In this document: positions 47,200-60,568 of the stretch, in pieces
Position numbering within the stretch: position 1 is the first letter of the stretch
Layout of the letters: each line of letters begins with the position of its first letter
Source of the DNA: Eucalyptus grandis
Lineage: Eukaryota > Streptophyta > Magnoliopsida > Myrtales > Myrtaceae
Direction of reading: 5' to 3'
DNA: 64,000 nt
NCBI RefSeq assembly: GCF_016545825.1
Contig: NC_052620.1
Coordinates: 18,786,001 to 18,850,000, forward strand
Position numbers and translations under genes: made by a program
The notes under the pieces: model-generated
What the model was told of the DNA's origin: nothing
The model's input: the letters and a program-made list of their open reading frames with translations, nothing else
Databases searched by the model: none

Positions 47200-48831
47200 C
47201 CCCATTCGACAATGACGTGTATGCGAGCGAAAAAGTCAATGATCTGTACGAACTTAAGAGAGGGAGAAGGGGAATGAGCAAAGCCTTACGAATTAGGTTG
47301 TTGACAGAAAGAGAGGATTTAAAGGTTTCTTGAAGAACAAGGGGTTGTTATAAGGAAATGCTCAGTGCGTGTGTGTCGAATCAAGCGAAGATCTTCGAAC
47401 TCAAGATCATGATCAGTGCGAAGATACGATTGATTCAAATCAGGAAATATTTGCCCAACAGTCAAATACGTGACCAATAATGCTAATGCGAAATGTTATC
47501 CAACTTAGGATATACTATGCAACTTAAAAATGTTTTCTCTTGACATTTGCTGATTTAATTTCATGTGCTGTGAAATGAAGAGAAAATTTCAGTTGTGGTT
47601 GTTTTCTCAAAAGGAAAAAGAAAAATAATTAGAATAGATCTTATTTCAAATAAGACTATGGAGCAGCTAATTTTACTCTCAAAACACAACCCTAGTTCCC
47701 CGTCCGATGAGTTTGTGTGTCTCACGTGCAGTTTTAGGTAATTTTTGACTTAGTTGCGCGTGCGATTGGTTCAGGACATGCATTGACATCCGCATTATAT
47801 AGTGATAAATGAAAAGATGAACCATGTGAAAGACGCGTGAGACTTTTTCTTTGCAATCCACGTGCAACATGCAGCTTCGGTGAACCCCTTTAGTCATGTG
47901 GTTCCCAGTCGCTATGACACATCGCCATTGCTACACACCTCCAAGCTTTTTCTAAGGAACGAGATCATTGATCTCATATCGGAGATCAACGACCTCGATC
48001 TGAAGGCCGATTGAGTCAATGACCTTAGATTTGCAACCTTAAGCTCGTGCCTCGATTTAGAGAGACTGGCAGATTTGCTCGTGCTTGGGAATGACAGTTT
48101 ATGGAGGTGGAGACTGTTACCGTTGATATCTGAAATTTCCCGACACATCACACTTAAGAAAATTCGAGATTCGAGATTCAAGATTCTTGACTGTGATATG
48201 ACTTGTTTCCTAATAAAAAAAATAGTGGAATAAGAGTCCATAGAGTTTCAATTGCATATAGAAATTAGGAGCATTGCATTCTATTAGTGATTAGGTGTCA
48301 ATTTCTCCAAATCAAAAGTTGATTTTTAGGTGACTTTATAAGTCAAAATTTGTCAAAACATGACAACAAGTTATAAATAAGTGTTTGCCCATTATAAAAT
48401 GTAGAATTAGGGCTTTGAATTTCAAACTTTCATAAAATGATCAATGGTTGATTTTTTGAGTCAAACCGAAGACTTTGACCCACGATCGAAAAATCAAAAC
48501 TTCATTGATTTGGAATCATTTTCAGATTCAGTTTCTTCTAGACATTTAACTTGGGACAAGAACAACTGAAAATCTCGGTTTGGATTATATCAAAATTTCG
48601 AACGAGGGCACTTGTAAGAGACGGTCATACCTCAGGAATAAGCTCAAATCGACAGTTGCCTTTTATAATAAAGTCAAACTGTGCATTTTAAATCAAATTA
48701 AGCTTAAAAAAATCAATTTCAATACAATTTAGGCATCCTGAGAGATTTTCAGGAGAATTTGAGTGACCATGAAGACAAGGGTCCACCTGGTTTGACCAGG
48801 TATTCAGCCCACATTTGCAGTTGGCTCCCCT

Positions 48832-48833
<2 letters not shown>

Positions 48834-48865
<32 letters not shown>

Positions 48866-49303
48866 GTCGGTAAATAGCATTCATTACTAAAACATGGTGG
48901 CATTGCAACTAAGTCTAGCTTCCATACATAATAAAGACCATAATAAACATGGGGGGATTACTTAACCAAGTGGGAGAGTAGTGTCCCGGTGGGCTTTTGC
49001 GGCCCAATCGGCGGACTTGTTGGCCTCCCTGGGAGCGTAAGACACAAACATTTGTGAGCTTGGCCAGCAAATCTTTGCACTCCTAAAAAATGGCGTGAAC
49101 AGCCCATGGGCTTGGCTTTTGGCCTGCAACGCACTCCACCACTGACAAGTTGTCAGTTTCAACTTTGGATGAGTTCGTGTACTTTAGTTGAAGATGAAAC
49201 TGAAGCTTCTCTACTATTTGTTTCCAGCAGCCTTGAGAGAACCGCATAGAGGGCTAAAGATTCGATGTTTAGGGCTGAATCAGCGTGAAACTTCACCGCA
49301 AAG
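48834..49303 (-). mobile_element. 5'-truncated LINE 3' end with 16-bp target duplication
   Basis: The plus strand shows a T run (48834-48864), which is the poly-A tail of a minus-strand insertion, followed by a 3' UTR and the last part of a plant LINE RNase H (FVSYAPREANKSADWAAKAH, about 49055-48995). It is flanked by CAGTTGGCTCCCCTTC (48818-48833) and CAGTGGGCTCCCCTTC (49304-49319), 16 bp with one mismatch. This is a textbook target-primed insertion of about 470 bp. The C-terminus resembles that of the large LINE at 35-41 kb but is a different family member. Confidence 0.93.
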
Positions 49304-52300
49304 CAGTGGGCTCCCCTTCAAGAAATTGGAAAAGTGCCACAATTCCAGAATTATGATTAGACCATCAATCCATGCCACGCATGATCCTAGCCCTTCATTC
49401 CTACTTAATCCAAGCTACCCCTTGTGACACTTCAACAATCCAAGAGATTTAGAATTGGCCAATAGAAGCCTTACTTAGCAATTAAGGATTTAATTTCAAC
49501 CATAAGATCAAATACCCACGATCCAAGGTCCGAATTTTGGAGAGATTTCAAAATTCCCCCCAAATCTTCCCTCCTCTTCGAGTGGCCGAATATAATAGCT
49601 CTTTCTTTGGAAAAATTGCGGCATATTTTGTTTTTCTCTTAAAAAGAAAGAAAACTCTTTCAAATTCAAAAAGCTCTCGCTCCCCCTCCTCTTATCTCTT
49701 GGGTTCCTTCCGCGGCTTCCTCGGTTGTGATTTCTGATGGGGATCCGCTGTCCTGACCACTGCGTTGGACTTGCAACGTCGGCTGATCTCCCTTGAAGAT
49801 CGAGGTCGCCGCCCAAGCGTCAATTTCCCATCGGAGCTACAGACTTTCCTCCAAAGGTCCGCCGGTTCTTCGGTTTTTATTCAATTCACAGTAGGTTCTC
49901 TCCTTTTGATGGTCAAAACATGTTAAATATGTCAACGAAGGCAATTATTTATAAATGTTATGTATTCGCATGGAATGTATATTTGTAAATAATTTAACGT
50001 GTTGTATTATGTCAACACTTGATATGGTGACACACTTGATCATTGTGTTAGCTGTGTCATGTGACTGACTTCATTAAAAGTGTCGTATTAGTGTTAATAC
50101 AGTTTGACACATTTATTAAACTTATCATGTTTGGATTAGCCATATTTGTATTATACTCCTCTTTTAATTCCATAAAATGCGAACTATAAGCAGTAGCTAA
50201 TAGAAGACACGGTCCTGACCATAATGGGTACAAAAAGTATTATTGCCTTCCATTAGGATGTACCACATAGACCGCAGTGCTGATTAGCCCACCAGGTACT
50301 ACAATTCTCTCTGCGACTTCCAACGCTAGTAGTATTGTTTCTGATCTAATAGTTATTGCTTTATCACCTCCAGGAAGATAGCCCAGATTGAATGCCACAA
50401 GCCTTCAGGGCACCACATATTTGCTCCATCAACAAGCGAGGATACAAGCAATTTTTGTGGATGGTTCAATTTTTAAAAGCACCGACGGACGTACGGTCAA
50501 CATATGAAAAGGTGACTTTGTTTAGAATTTTGTGCTCATAAAGAGTAAAGTCTATGTAACTAAAGAAAAGGCTACAAACACTAGAATGCTAATCTCGTGG
50601 TCTCTCTCAAAAGGAAACCAAAACAAAGCAGGACCTGGCTGGTTCAAGTTTCGGTCTTCGAATGGGACATTTTTGTCTCCACACGAGAGATTAGGCAGTT
50701 TGAATAAAAAGAATCAAATCTTCTCTATGTCCCAACGACACCCAATGCAACTTCCTCCACACGTTCATGTCCCCTTCCCTTTGATTGTCTTTATTCTAAG
50801 CCCAAAGCCATAATAATGCGCACAGCTACATGCTAATACAAACATTCGATCCCCTTTCTAATTGTTTCTATGTTTTACAAACTCTATCTTTGAAACCCAA
50901 TCTTGTCATTGAGTATATCCCGATCAAATTGGGTGATCCTCGAAGTGCTTATTTAGATGTCATTCCTTATTCACTCGTTATCATCTAACGATGAAATTCG
51001 TTTATAACAATTGTTCATCTTTCTTCGTTACAAGTATTGTCTGCTACATGTAACTCGAACGCGAAATTCCAATCCAGCCGTGCTTCGAAATCAATTTTCA
51101 TCAATCCTCATAATTGGGCCATTCACAAGAGACATGCACTAAAATGTATGCGAATCATTACCCTATGTTACTCACGCATATTAGAATATACAGCAATTAC
51201 TTTTCCGTATTATTTTCTTTTCCTCTTTTTATGGTCATAATGGGTTTACCCTAGCTCTTTTTTAATGTAAAAAAGGACATAAAAGATTACCAAACGAACA
51301 CAAGATAAAGAAAATGAAGCACAACATTAGAGAAGAAATTTGTCATCTCGAGTTGAAAATAGAAAAAAGGGAAAAGAGGCGATAATTAGAAAGACATATT
51401 CAGCCAACGAGGCAAAAATAGAAAGAGAGGTAAATAATACCTTCAAAATGGGGAAAAAGAGAAGGGGAAAAGCTTCGAGGTTTATAAACTTTAAATTAAA
51501 ATACAAGGCGAAAATAATGTGGATAATATTGATCTAGTTATGATGGAGCTATCATGCATCTTCAACATTGGCCTTTGAACATAATTGCAACGGGCAATTT
51601 TTGAAGAACAAGGGGTTATAGTAAAGCAAAAAAATGATAAGCCTGAGATGTCTCGGTGCCCGTTTGTCGAATCAAGTGGAGATTTACAACCTCAAGCTCA
51701 TGATCGGTGCGAAGATAGGAGAGATTCGAATTAAGGAAATATTCGTCCAACTGCCGAATGTGTGGTGGGTAAGTGCTAAGGCGAAATGGTGTGCAACTTA
51801 GGAATATTTCAATTGACATTTACAGTTTTAATTTCATGTGCTGTAGAAATACTATATTATGTTCACTAGAATTTTCAGTTCCATTCAAAGAAGGTATTAG
51901 CAACAAAACCCGTGGAAGTGTGCAAAAATTAGTAACCGCCATTCTGGCATAGTGAGATAGTTTACTTTCTAATACCCAATGACTTTAAATACCTTAATTT
52001 TGTATTAGCCGCGTGCTAAACTTATTTATTTGTTGGATTTCAGTAGGCCCACATGATCCCATATAGTAGCTCACGTGTTTTAACCTTACAGGCGCCTTGA
52101 TTAATGCTTGTTATCTATATATATAATTTTGCTTCTCCTGAAAGGGTTTGTTTTCCTCAAATCTTAACATCTTCGTCGAGTTTTTGAATTATTACGACAA
52201 TAAATTAACATGTAAAAAGGAATTCCCACGATTATCTATTTCTAGCTGGAAGAACTTTGAATTAACACGACACCAAATTGATCAGTGGAACGATTATTTT

Positions 52301-52684
52301 TTTTAAGGGAAAAAAGTACATGATCCACTTTTATATGTTGTAGGAAAATGATTTAACTATAGATTTGTGTCGCAGTTGGCGCAAAAGTAAAATACTCTTG
52401 TGAGAACTATTTGTGGTACATTGCAAATTTCTAACAAAAACAAATTAGATGAATGTAGAAGATAAATGGGTATTTTTCGTATGAAATAACACCTTTTGGT
52501 TACTAATTCAATTACTTTTATCAAAGCTGAAATTAAAACAATCTATCATTTGGCTTTTTATTACATAAACAGAGTTTTTTACATCTCTAATTACTTATTT
52601 GAAATTTTTGGGGAGAAAATAGCCCTAGATAAATTTTCCTTCCATTCTTTATTTTTTGATGTAAGTAGTGATATCTATACAAAT

Positions 52685-52686
<2 letters not shown>

Positions 52687-52736
<50 letters not shown>
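52687..52736. repeat. (AT)n microsatellite
   Basis: About 25 perfect AT units. The corresponding position in copy 2 (about 57977-57985) has only a few. Confidence 0.97.
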
Positions 52737-52739
<3 letters not shown>

Positions 52740-55700
52740 ATAATGAAGTGCCCTATGAGAGGATATATAGGAATCCAACTCTATCAAATCACTCTTGTTA
52801 TAATCTTTAACATTCTTGATCTGCCATTGATAGATAAGTCGCATATTTAGGGCAACTTCGAGGCAAAGTGCCTTCCTACGGAAGGATTAGGAGTGTACTT
52901 ACTAAGTATATCTCATTATTGTTGTTTAATGTTTTGGGCCCTAAGCATGCTTGAACCTTTCCGCCCTATATGGTTTGGAGTGCTGGTGGACTAGGATACA
53001 AAGATGACCTTATATCCCATTGAGGGGACTGACACTTGTTATGAGAAGTATGTAACCACCATATGGGCGGATGAAGGGTTGATGAACGTAGTACCCCATA
53101 GGTTCATGGCCTGGTACGTATGGGTTGGGGAGGATCTATTTGACCATCTATGAGGTTTTGATGGGCCTCTAGGCGGGAGACTTGGGAATGCTAGTTGGAA
53201 CCCCATGGACTTGGACGTCCTTGATGGTGCTGTCATCGACACAGGCTAGGACTCCGACTCGGATTAGGAACCCGACCTAGAGCCAGAGCCATGGTACCTT
53301 GAGTCGATAGGGTGCTAGTCGTGTAAATGATACAACACTTTTTGAGGTCGCCCTTATAGTATAGAGATGCTAGGCCAACCCCAACTTCTTTTGGATGAGT
53401 ATGAAGGAATCTGCTTCGCAGATGTGTATATGGCTAAGCTTTTGATGCAAGAAAGTTAGTGTGTGATGGTCAATGTATATATATATATATATGAAAGTGT
53501 GTTCTAATATGTGTCTTATGCTATCCTTGCTTGTGAACGATTGGGTGGTGTTATATTTGTTTCCATTTGCGTATAATCGAAAGATAAATAAAAGGGTCGG
53601 GGATGCCTCCTGCGATGTTGCAATTGAATGACCGAGGAGAAAGAGGGTTGTCACGCGTCCGAGGGTCGAGGCGTGACCTTGGACGACAATAAGATGTGGT
53701 TACCGAAGGCAATTAATCCATCAAGAAGAATGCTCGATCCCACTCGGAGACAAATGGCTCACTATTGATTATTGGTCATAAAATATGCTTTAAATCTGCC
53801 TTACTAAGCTTCCCCTCAAGACCAAAATATTTAATTGATGGGTGTCAAGACACACGATTTAGTCAAAGTAGAGCATCAATATATTTGAATTTATGCTTAT
53901 AATTAATTACGATGATTAAAAGATGGGTCCTTTGAAGACAATCATCAATAAGAGCTTCTCTAAGCTCCTTTGTTGACATAACGCTTTTTTTTACACGAAC
54001 CAAATGGTCACAAACATCAAACATGCACCGGCACAAGTTGGTCTTCGTTTGTTATCATTTTATGTCTCTTGGCCTCAGGCGAGGTACAACATATTTTGGT
54101 GCAATTAACTTGATTGCAAAACATTATCACTAAATATTTCTTTTGGTATGTTCCGAGCCACTTTTGCTTTTGGAAACCCGACAATGGGGAAGTTAACCGC
54201 ATATATTGGGTGCGGTAAGTTTCAAAGTACACTGATGGACTCAACTAATCACTAAATGCTCATTAATTCCATATCACAGTATACACTCGCAATTTGAACA
54301 CATTAAATGCAAAATTCAACAAAAAAATAACAAAATAAAGAAAAAAACTCAAGAACAATAAAATCCTCCATAGTCACGGACAACCGCAGTTGATCTATGA
54401 AGCTAAATTACCACAATTCCAATAACTTCCTAACTTTTTTGACACTCCAACAATTATCCCTGAATAAAGAAAATATGAAATTACCTAGACACCACATTTT
54501 AAGGAATGTAAAAGGAATATGAATTTAACTAGATAGGCACCCCAAAAAATACTTAACTCAGAAAAAAGTCCTGAATTTCTTCGTGAAATAGAGTGATGAA
54601 CACTCTGAGGAGCCATATTTTCCACTGCCTCCGACTGGTGCTTCAACTTTCATAAGGGTAAAGCAAAGGTTGCTATTCACTCTGAAGGACCAAAGCCGGT
54701 TGAGGCCATTATTCACTTTTGAGTCCATTGTGCTTATACAGATGTGCAACTACGTTCCCCCGCTTGATCAACATCTAAGACAAAGCAAAGGTTGCTATCC
54801 ACTCCAGAGCTCCCCATGCGGCTTTGACCCAAAATTCAGAGTACTGGGCACCTTTCCTTTGGAGACGAGCGAAGTAGTATCGATCACGAGATGACGACAC
54901 AGAGTGATCGACTTCAATCTCTCTCTCTCTCTCCCCCCATTCGACAACAACGTGTATGCTGGCGAAAAAGTCAATGATCTGTACGAACTTAAGAGAGGGA
55001 GAAGGGGGAATGAGCAAAGCCTCATGAGTTAGGTTGTTGACAGAAAGAGAGGATTTAAAGGTTTTTTGAAGAACAAGGGGCTGTTATAAGGGAAATGCTC
55101 AGTGCGTTTGTGTCGAATCAAGCGAAGATCTTCGAACTCAAGATCATGATCAGTGCGAAGATACGATTGATTCAAATCAGGAAATATTTGCCCAACAGTC
55201 AAATACGTGACCAAGAAATGCTAATGCGAAATGTTATCCAACTTAGGATATACTATGCAACTTATAAATGTTTTCTCTTGACATTTGCTGATTTAATTTC
55301 ATGTGCTGTGAAATGAAGAGAAAATTTCAGTTGTGGTTGTTTTCTCAAAAGGAAAAAGAAAAATAATTAGAATAGTTATTATTTCAAATAAGACTATGGA
55401 GCGGTTAATCTACTCTCAAAACACAACCCTAGTTCCCCGCCCAATGAGTTTGTGTGTCTCACGTGCAGTTTTAGGTAATTCTTGACTTAGTTGCGCGTGC
55501 GATTGGTTCAAGACATGCATTGACATCCGCATTATATAGTGATAAATGAAAAGATGAACCATGTGAAAGACGCGTGAGACTTTTTCTTTGCAATCCACAC
55601 CTCCAAGTCCTTTTTCTAAGGAACGAGATCGTTGATCTCATGTCGGAGATCAACGACCTCGATCTGAAGGCCGATTGAGTCAATGACCTTAGATTTGCAA

Positions 55701-57292
55701 CCTTAAGCTCGTGCCCCGATATAGACAGTGGCAGAATTGCTCATGCTTGGGAATGACAGTTGATGGAGGTGGAGACTGTTACCGTTGATATATCTGAATT
55801 TTCCCGACACATCACACTTAAGAAAATTCGAGATTCGAGATTCTTGATCGTGATATGACTCGTTCCTAATAAAAAATAGTTGAATAAGTGTCCATAGAGT
55901 TTCAATTGCACATAGAAATTAGGAGCATTGCATTCTATTAGTGATTAGGTGTCAATTTCTCCAAATCAAAAGTTGATTTTTAGGTGATTTTATAAGTCAA
56001 AATTTTTCAAAACATGACAACAAATTATAAATAAGTGTTTTCCCATATAAACATGTAGAATTAGGGCTTTGAACTTCAAACTTTCATAAAATGATCAATG
56101 GTTGATTTTTTTAGTCAAACCGAAGACTTTATTCTAAGCTCAAAACCATAATAATGCGTACAGCAACATCCTAATATTTAAATTTGATCCCCTTTCTAAT
56201 TGTTTCTATGTTTTACAAACTCTATCTTTAAAACCCAATCTTGTCATTAAGTATATCCTGATCAAACCGGGTGACCATTGAACGGGTTATTTAACTATGC
56301 CATTCCTTATTCACTAATTATAATTTCGGATTTGAAGTGTACTTAGCGATCTGCACTATCCCGTAATTTGGTTACATGATAGCTTGCAAACGATGACTGT
56401 ACCACACGATAGGTGTATGACTTTCTCTCTCTCTTTTTCATTTGGGGAGAAGAAGATGACAAGATCATGACACTCGTTTGGATTCATCTCCAAGTAATAA
56501 CTATGCTTTGGGCCGGTCACAAAGAGACATGCACTAAAGTTATGCGAATTATTACCCTATGTCACCCACCTCTCTTTTTTCATGTTTTATTTAAAGGACA
56601 TAAATGAGTACCAAAAGAACCCAAGATAAAGAAAATGAAGCACAACTTTAGAGAAGAAATTTGTCATCTCAAGTTGAAAATAAAATAAAAAAGGGGAAAG
56701 AAGCGATGATTAAAAAGACATTCAGCCCACGAGGCAAAACTAGAAAGAGAGGTAAATAACACCTTCGAAATTGGAAAAAAGAGAAGGGAAAAAACTTCAA
56801 CGTTTATAAACTTTACATCAAAACAAAAGGCGAAAATGATGTGGTTAATAATGGTCTACAGAGGATGGAGCTATCGTGCATCTTCAACATTGGCCTTTGA
56901 ACATAATTGCAACAGGCAATTCTTGAGAAACAAGGGGTTATAATAAAGCAAAAAACCTGAGATGTCTCAGTGCCAGCTTGTCCAATCAAGCGGAGATTTA
57001 CAAACACACGCTTATAGTTGGTGTGAAGATAGGAGAGATTCGAATTAAGGAAATATCTAACTGCCAAATATGTGGTGGGTAAGTGCTAATACGGAATGCT
57101 GTGCCACTTAGGAATATTTCAATTGGCATTTACAGATTTAATTTTATGTGCTGTGAAAAGACTATATCATATTCACTAGAATTTTCATTTCCATTCAAAA
57201 AAGGTATTAGCACCAAAACCCGTGGAAGTGAGCAAAAATTAGTAACCGCCATTCTGGCATAGTGAGATAGTTTACTTTATAATATCCAATGA

Positions 57293-57327
57293 ATTTTTTT
57301 TTTTTTAATTTAAAATTCCTGCTCAGA
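57293..57327 (-). mobile_element. Tiny poly-A retro-insertion with 12-bp target duplication
   Basis: Copy 2 has 47 extra bp relative to 51969-51985 of copy 1. The insert starts with a T run (minus-strand poly-A) and is flanked by AATATCCAATGA (57281-57292) and AATACCCAATGA (57328-57339). It is best explained as an extremely truncated LINE- or SINE-type insertion made after the tandem duplication. Confidence 0.6.
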
Positions 57328-58002
57328 AATACCCAATGACTTTAAATACCATTATTTTGTATTAGCCCTGTGCTAAACTTATTTATTTCTTGGGTTTCAG
57401 TAGGCCCGCATGATCCCATATAGCTCACATGTTTTAGCCTCACTGGCACCTTGATTAATGCTTGGTATTGATGTGTCTAATTTTGTTTCTCCTTAAAGGG
57501 TTTGTTTTCCTCAAATCTTAACATCTTCGTCGAGTTTTTGAATTATTGAGACTATAAATTAGCATATAAAAAAGGAATTCCCATGGTTATCTATTTCTAG
57601 CTGGAAGAACATTGAATTAACGCCACCCCAAATAAGAAAAAAAGATCAGTGGAATGATTTTTTTTTTATGGGAAAAAAGTACATGATACCTTCTTATACG
57701 TTAGAACTATTTCTGGTACATTGCAAATTTTCAACAAAAACAAATTAGGTGAATGTACAACATAAATGGGTAGATTTCATATGAAATAAAACCTGTTTGG
57801 TTACTTTTATCAATACTAAAACTAAAACAATCTATCATTTAGCTTTTTATTACATACACAGTTTTTTGCATCCCCAATTACTTATTTGAAATAATTGGAG
57901 AGAAAATAACCCTAGATGAATTTTCCTTCAATCCTTTATTTTTTGATGTAAATGATTATACCAATACAAATTGATTTATATATATTGTATAATGAAGCAC
58001 TC

Positions 58003-60568
58003 TATCGTGACCAAATTATTAGATGAACCACTTAGGGTTTGCCTAAGGGATTACTAAGCCTAAACTTAGCTCGAGCTCTCCCAAATCCGTATCAATTCGT
58101 GACTTAGATTCAAGTTCTTAACATGCCATTGATTTTTCAATTAGGAGTCGCCACTAATCTATTTTCGGTGGGTTGATTAGAAACCCAAGTAAAGTAACGG
58201 GAGATTTACTTTACTCCTATGAACTAGAGATTTATGAGTTCGGAAACTTGATTACGCTAGATTTCTCTAACGCCTTTCGGTACCTCTCTCATTTATTTTG
58301 AAAAAAAAATTTTGCAGGTAACTTGAATTGATTTTAATTTATTTCCCTAACATGTGAGGTTATTATGCGGGTGCACAAACCACCAATTTAACAAAATAAA
58401 ACAGTGAGTAAATTGCAAGACTTACCTCATGGCAATGAAAGCATTTGTAATATTAGATCAAAATTCACATCAATGGTCATAGATATGATTTCTAATTAAC
58501 ACGCAATCCACTTAATTTTTGTTTTCACTTATAAAATCTAATCTATAATGCCATCTAAGCAAAACCTAATTATAATGACGGGCAATCTCTAACTAAATGG
58601 ACCTAATAACAATCATTAAATGACATGCACTTCTAATTTTTTCTTTTCTATGAAATTCGAAATTAAAATTGAAACATAATTAAATGTGCAATTTAAAAAA
58701 ACTAACATTCTAAATGAATGCATTTTTTTTTTTGAATTTTTATTTCAGAAATTCGAAATAAATCAATTCCCTATGCAAAATAACCCTAAAACAATAAACC
58801 TAATCTAACTCAAAATTTTTGGATTTTCTTTTACGAAAACAAAATCGACCCAAACGACACGACAACACATTCAACAAGATAAGATCGATATCCATAAATT
58901 GACAAATCATATCCCGCGCATGGGATCAGATTGGTCATTTTTAAATAAAACCGCGAATCGAATCTCGAGTGTGAGATCGGATTAACGATTTTTCATGCGA
59001 TTGCGAGTTGGATTTCAGACGCGAAAATCGGATTGCCGATCATATGCACGTTGTGAAATTAGGGATTAATCCATAATTTAAAAAATTTTCGTGAAAGATG
59101 CATCATTTGAAGATTTGAATTTAATAGCAATATCAATGAATTAAGTAAGGAAATTACCAAATTAAATTTGGATAATATCTTTACCTATTTTGTAGTATTG
59201 TTCTCGAATTTGGACTCGTCGGATGATGGGACCGGTGATGGCTCGTGGTGGATGATTCACGGTTGATGTGCCTGGCGATGGTCTCGTCGAGGTGCCCATG
59301 GGTAACAACCAACGGACAGATCAGCAAAGCAGCGGTAGGCAATGTCACCACAAATCAGGGGGCGGCTCAACGTCGAGGTGGCACGTCTCGGGCAGCAGCG
59401 GAGTCACGAAGGACTCGAGCGAGGCAATGAAACTATGTTGGCAAGGGTGACATCCGATTTGCGGGACTCGTGGGGGTCTTGGTGCTGCTGCGGTGGTCAC
59501 GCGAAGACGCTGCAACGAAGATGGAGTCAAGGTCTTGCGGGCAGCGTCGTGGAGAGAGAATATTTATTTCTCTATCTAGTGCGTGTCCATCTTCTTGCAG
59601 GTTCTCCTTCAATGCTTCTTCAATGTGTAGATGTCCAACTTGCAGAAGAGGGATTCTCCCTTTTTGTCTTTTGTGACAGTGGTGGACAATTTTTCAGAGT
59701 TGAAGGATCCGACTCCTCCTTGCACGAACGACCTCTCTATTGCCATCTTCTCGATGAGGCAGTGTGTATCAATTGTGCGGGGAAGATTTCTCCTCGTTGA
59801 CTATTGACCGGTGGACCCAGGCCACCTTTTATTTATTTTTTATTTTTTTTCACTCACTTCTCTCTGTATCATGGCTCCTTTTTGCCGTGAGCTTCTTTCA
59901 ATGGTGGGCTCTATATGTCTGTCTCTCTGTATCATGGCTCCTTTTGGCAGTGAGCTTCTTTCAACGGTGGGCTCTATATGTCTTATTCTTTTCTCGTGAA
60001 CGAAGGTGCTCTCGTTCTCTTTGCTCCGAATTATGGGCATGTATTCTCAACTGTGTCCCCTAAAACCCTACGTGAACAACTTATAGGCTAGAGATTAGGG
60101 TTTTAATTTTTCAAATCAATATTCACAAAGATTTCTTTTCCGAACACAGTATTTGTTTTTGATACGATTCAGGATTGCAAAAGGATTTTTCTCAAATTTC
60201 AAATCCTGCAAAAATGAGCTCGCAATATTTCTTGTCACACTTGCCCTATCCGAAGATATTGAAAAATCCCTAACATATCCTGGAAAAATTTCAAATCTCA
60301 AATTTTCACGAGATAATTTTTTATCATTAAAAAAAGGGGCTTGGGCCAATTTGCTCTATTCATGGGCTTATCTAACCTGTCAATTTAAAGCTCAAAACCA
60401 CTAATTCAAACCTATTCGCCACCAATCCAATGTAAATGCAAATTAAAAATAAATGCACCTAAAATTATATGCTATGCAATTAATTAATTAATTTTTAGGG
60501 GTTAAAAATTAATCCCTAATTTTATACAATAAATAAATGACTGGATCGCCAAAATTTAGGTGTCAACA
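58003..60568 (-). mobile_element. Solo LTR (gypsy-type), 2.57 kb, in copy 2 of the duplication
   Basis: On the minus strand it starts TGTTGACACCTAAATTTTGG at 60568 and ends TTTGGTCACGATA at 58003. The flanks are CACTC (57998-58002) and CACCC (60569-60573), a 5-bp duplication with one mismatch. Copy 1 keeps the unoccupied site (GAAGTGCCCTATGAGAGG, about 52745-52762), which confirms both ends. The terminal CA has become TA. No gag or pol is present. The GC-rich part at 59215-59540 gives several spurious ORFs. Confidence 0.93.
59861..59983. repeat. Two tandem units of about 62 bp inside the solo LTR
   Basis: TCTCTGTATCATGGCTCCTT starts at 59861 and recurs at 59924. Each unit also has GTGAGCTTCTTTCAA and GGTGGGCTCTATATGTCT. 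The copies differ at only a few positions. Confidence 0.95.

Larger units (their letters stand above)
45073..52818. repeat. Large tandem duplication, copy 1 (about 7.74 kb)
   Basis: The sequence from the GATCTACCATTGATAGATAA region at 45075 recurs from 52818 onward (GATCTGCCATTGATAGATAA) and continues in parallel for the whole unit, with about 94-97% identity in the stretches I compared. Copy 1 contains: the last 850 bp of a gypsy LTR, block A (46287-47580, with (CT)n at 47157-47197), block B (48480-50790, with a nested LINE), and block C (50790-52818, with (AT)n at 52687-52736). No protein-coding gene is convincing; the ORFs differ between copies. Confidence 0.92.

Noticed and set aside
59245..59800. 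ORFs of 60-152 codons
   Set aside because: Inside the GC-rich part of a solo LTR; no homology and overlapping frames.
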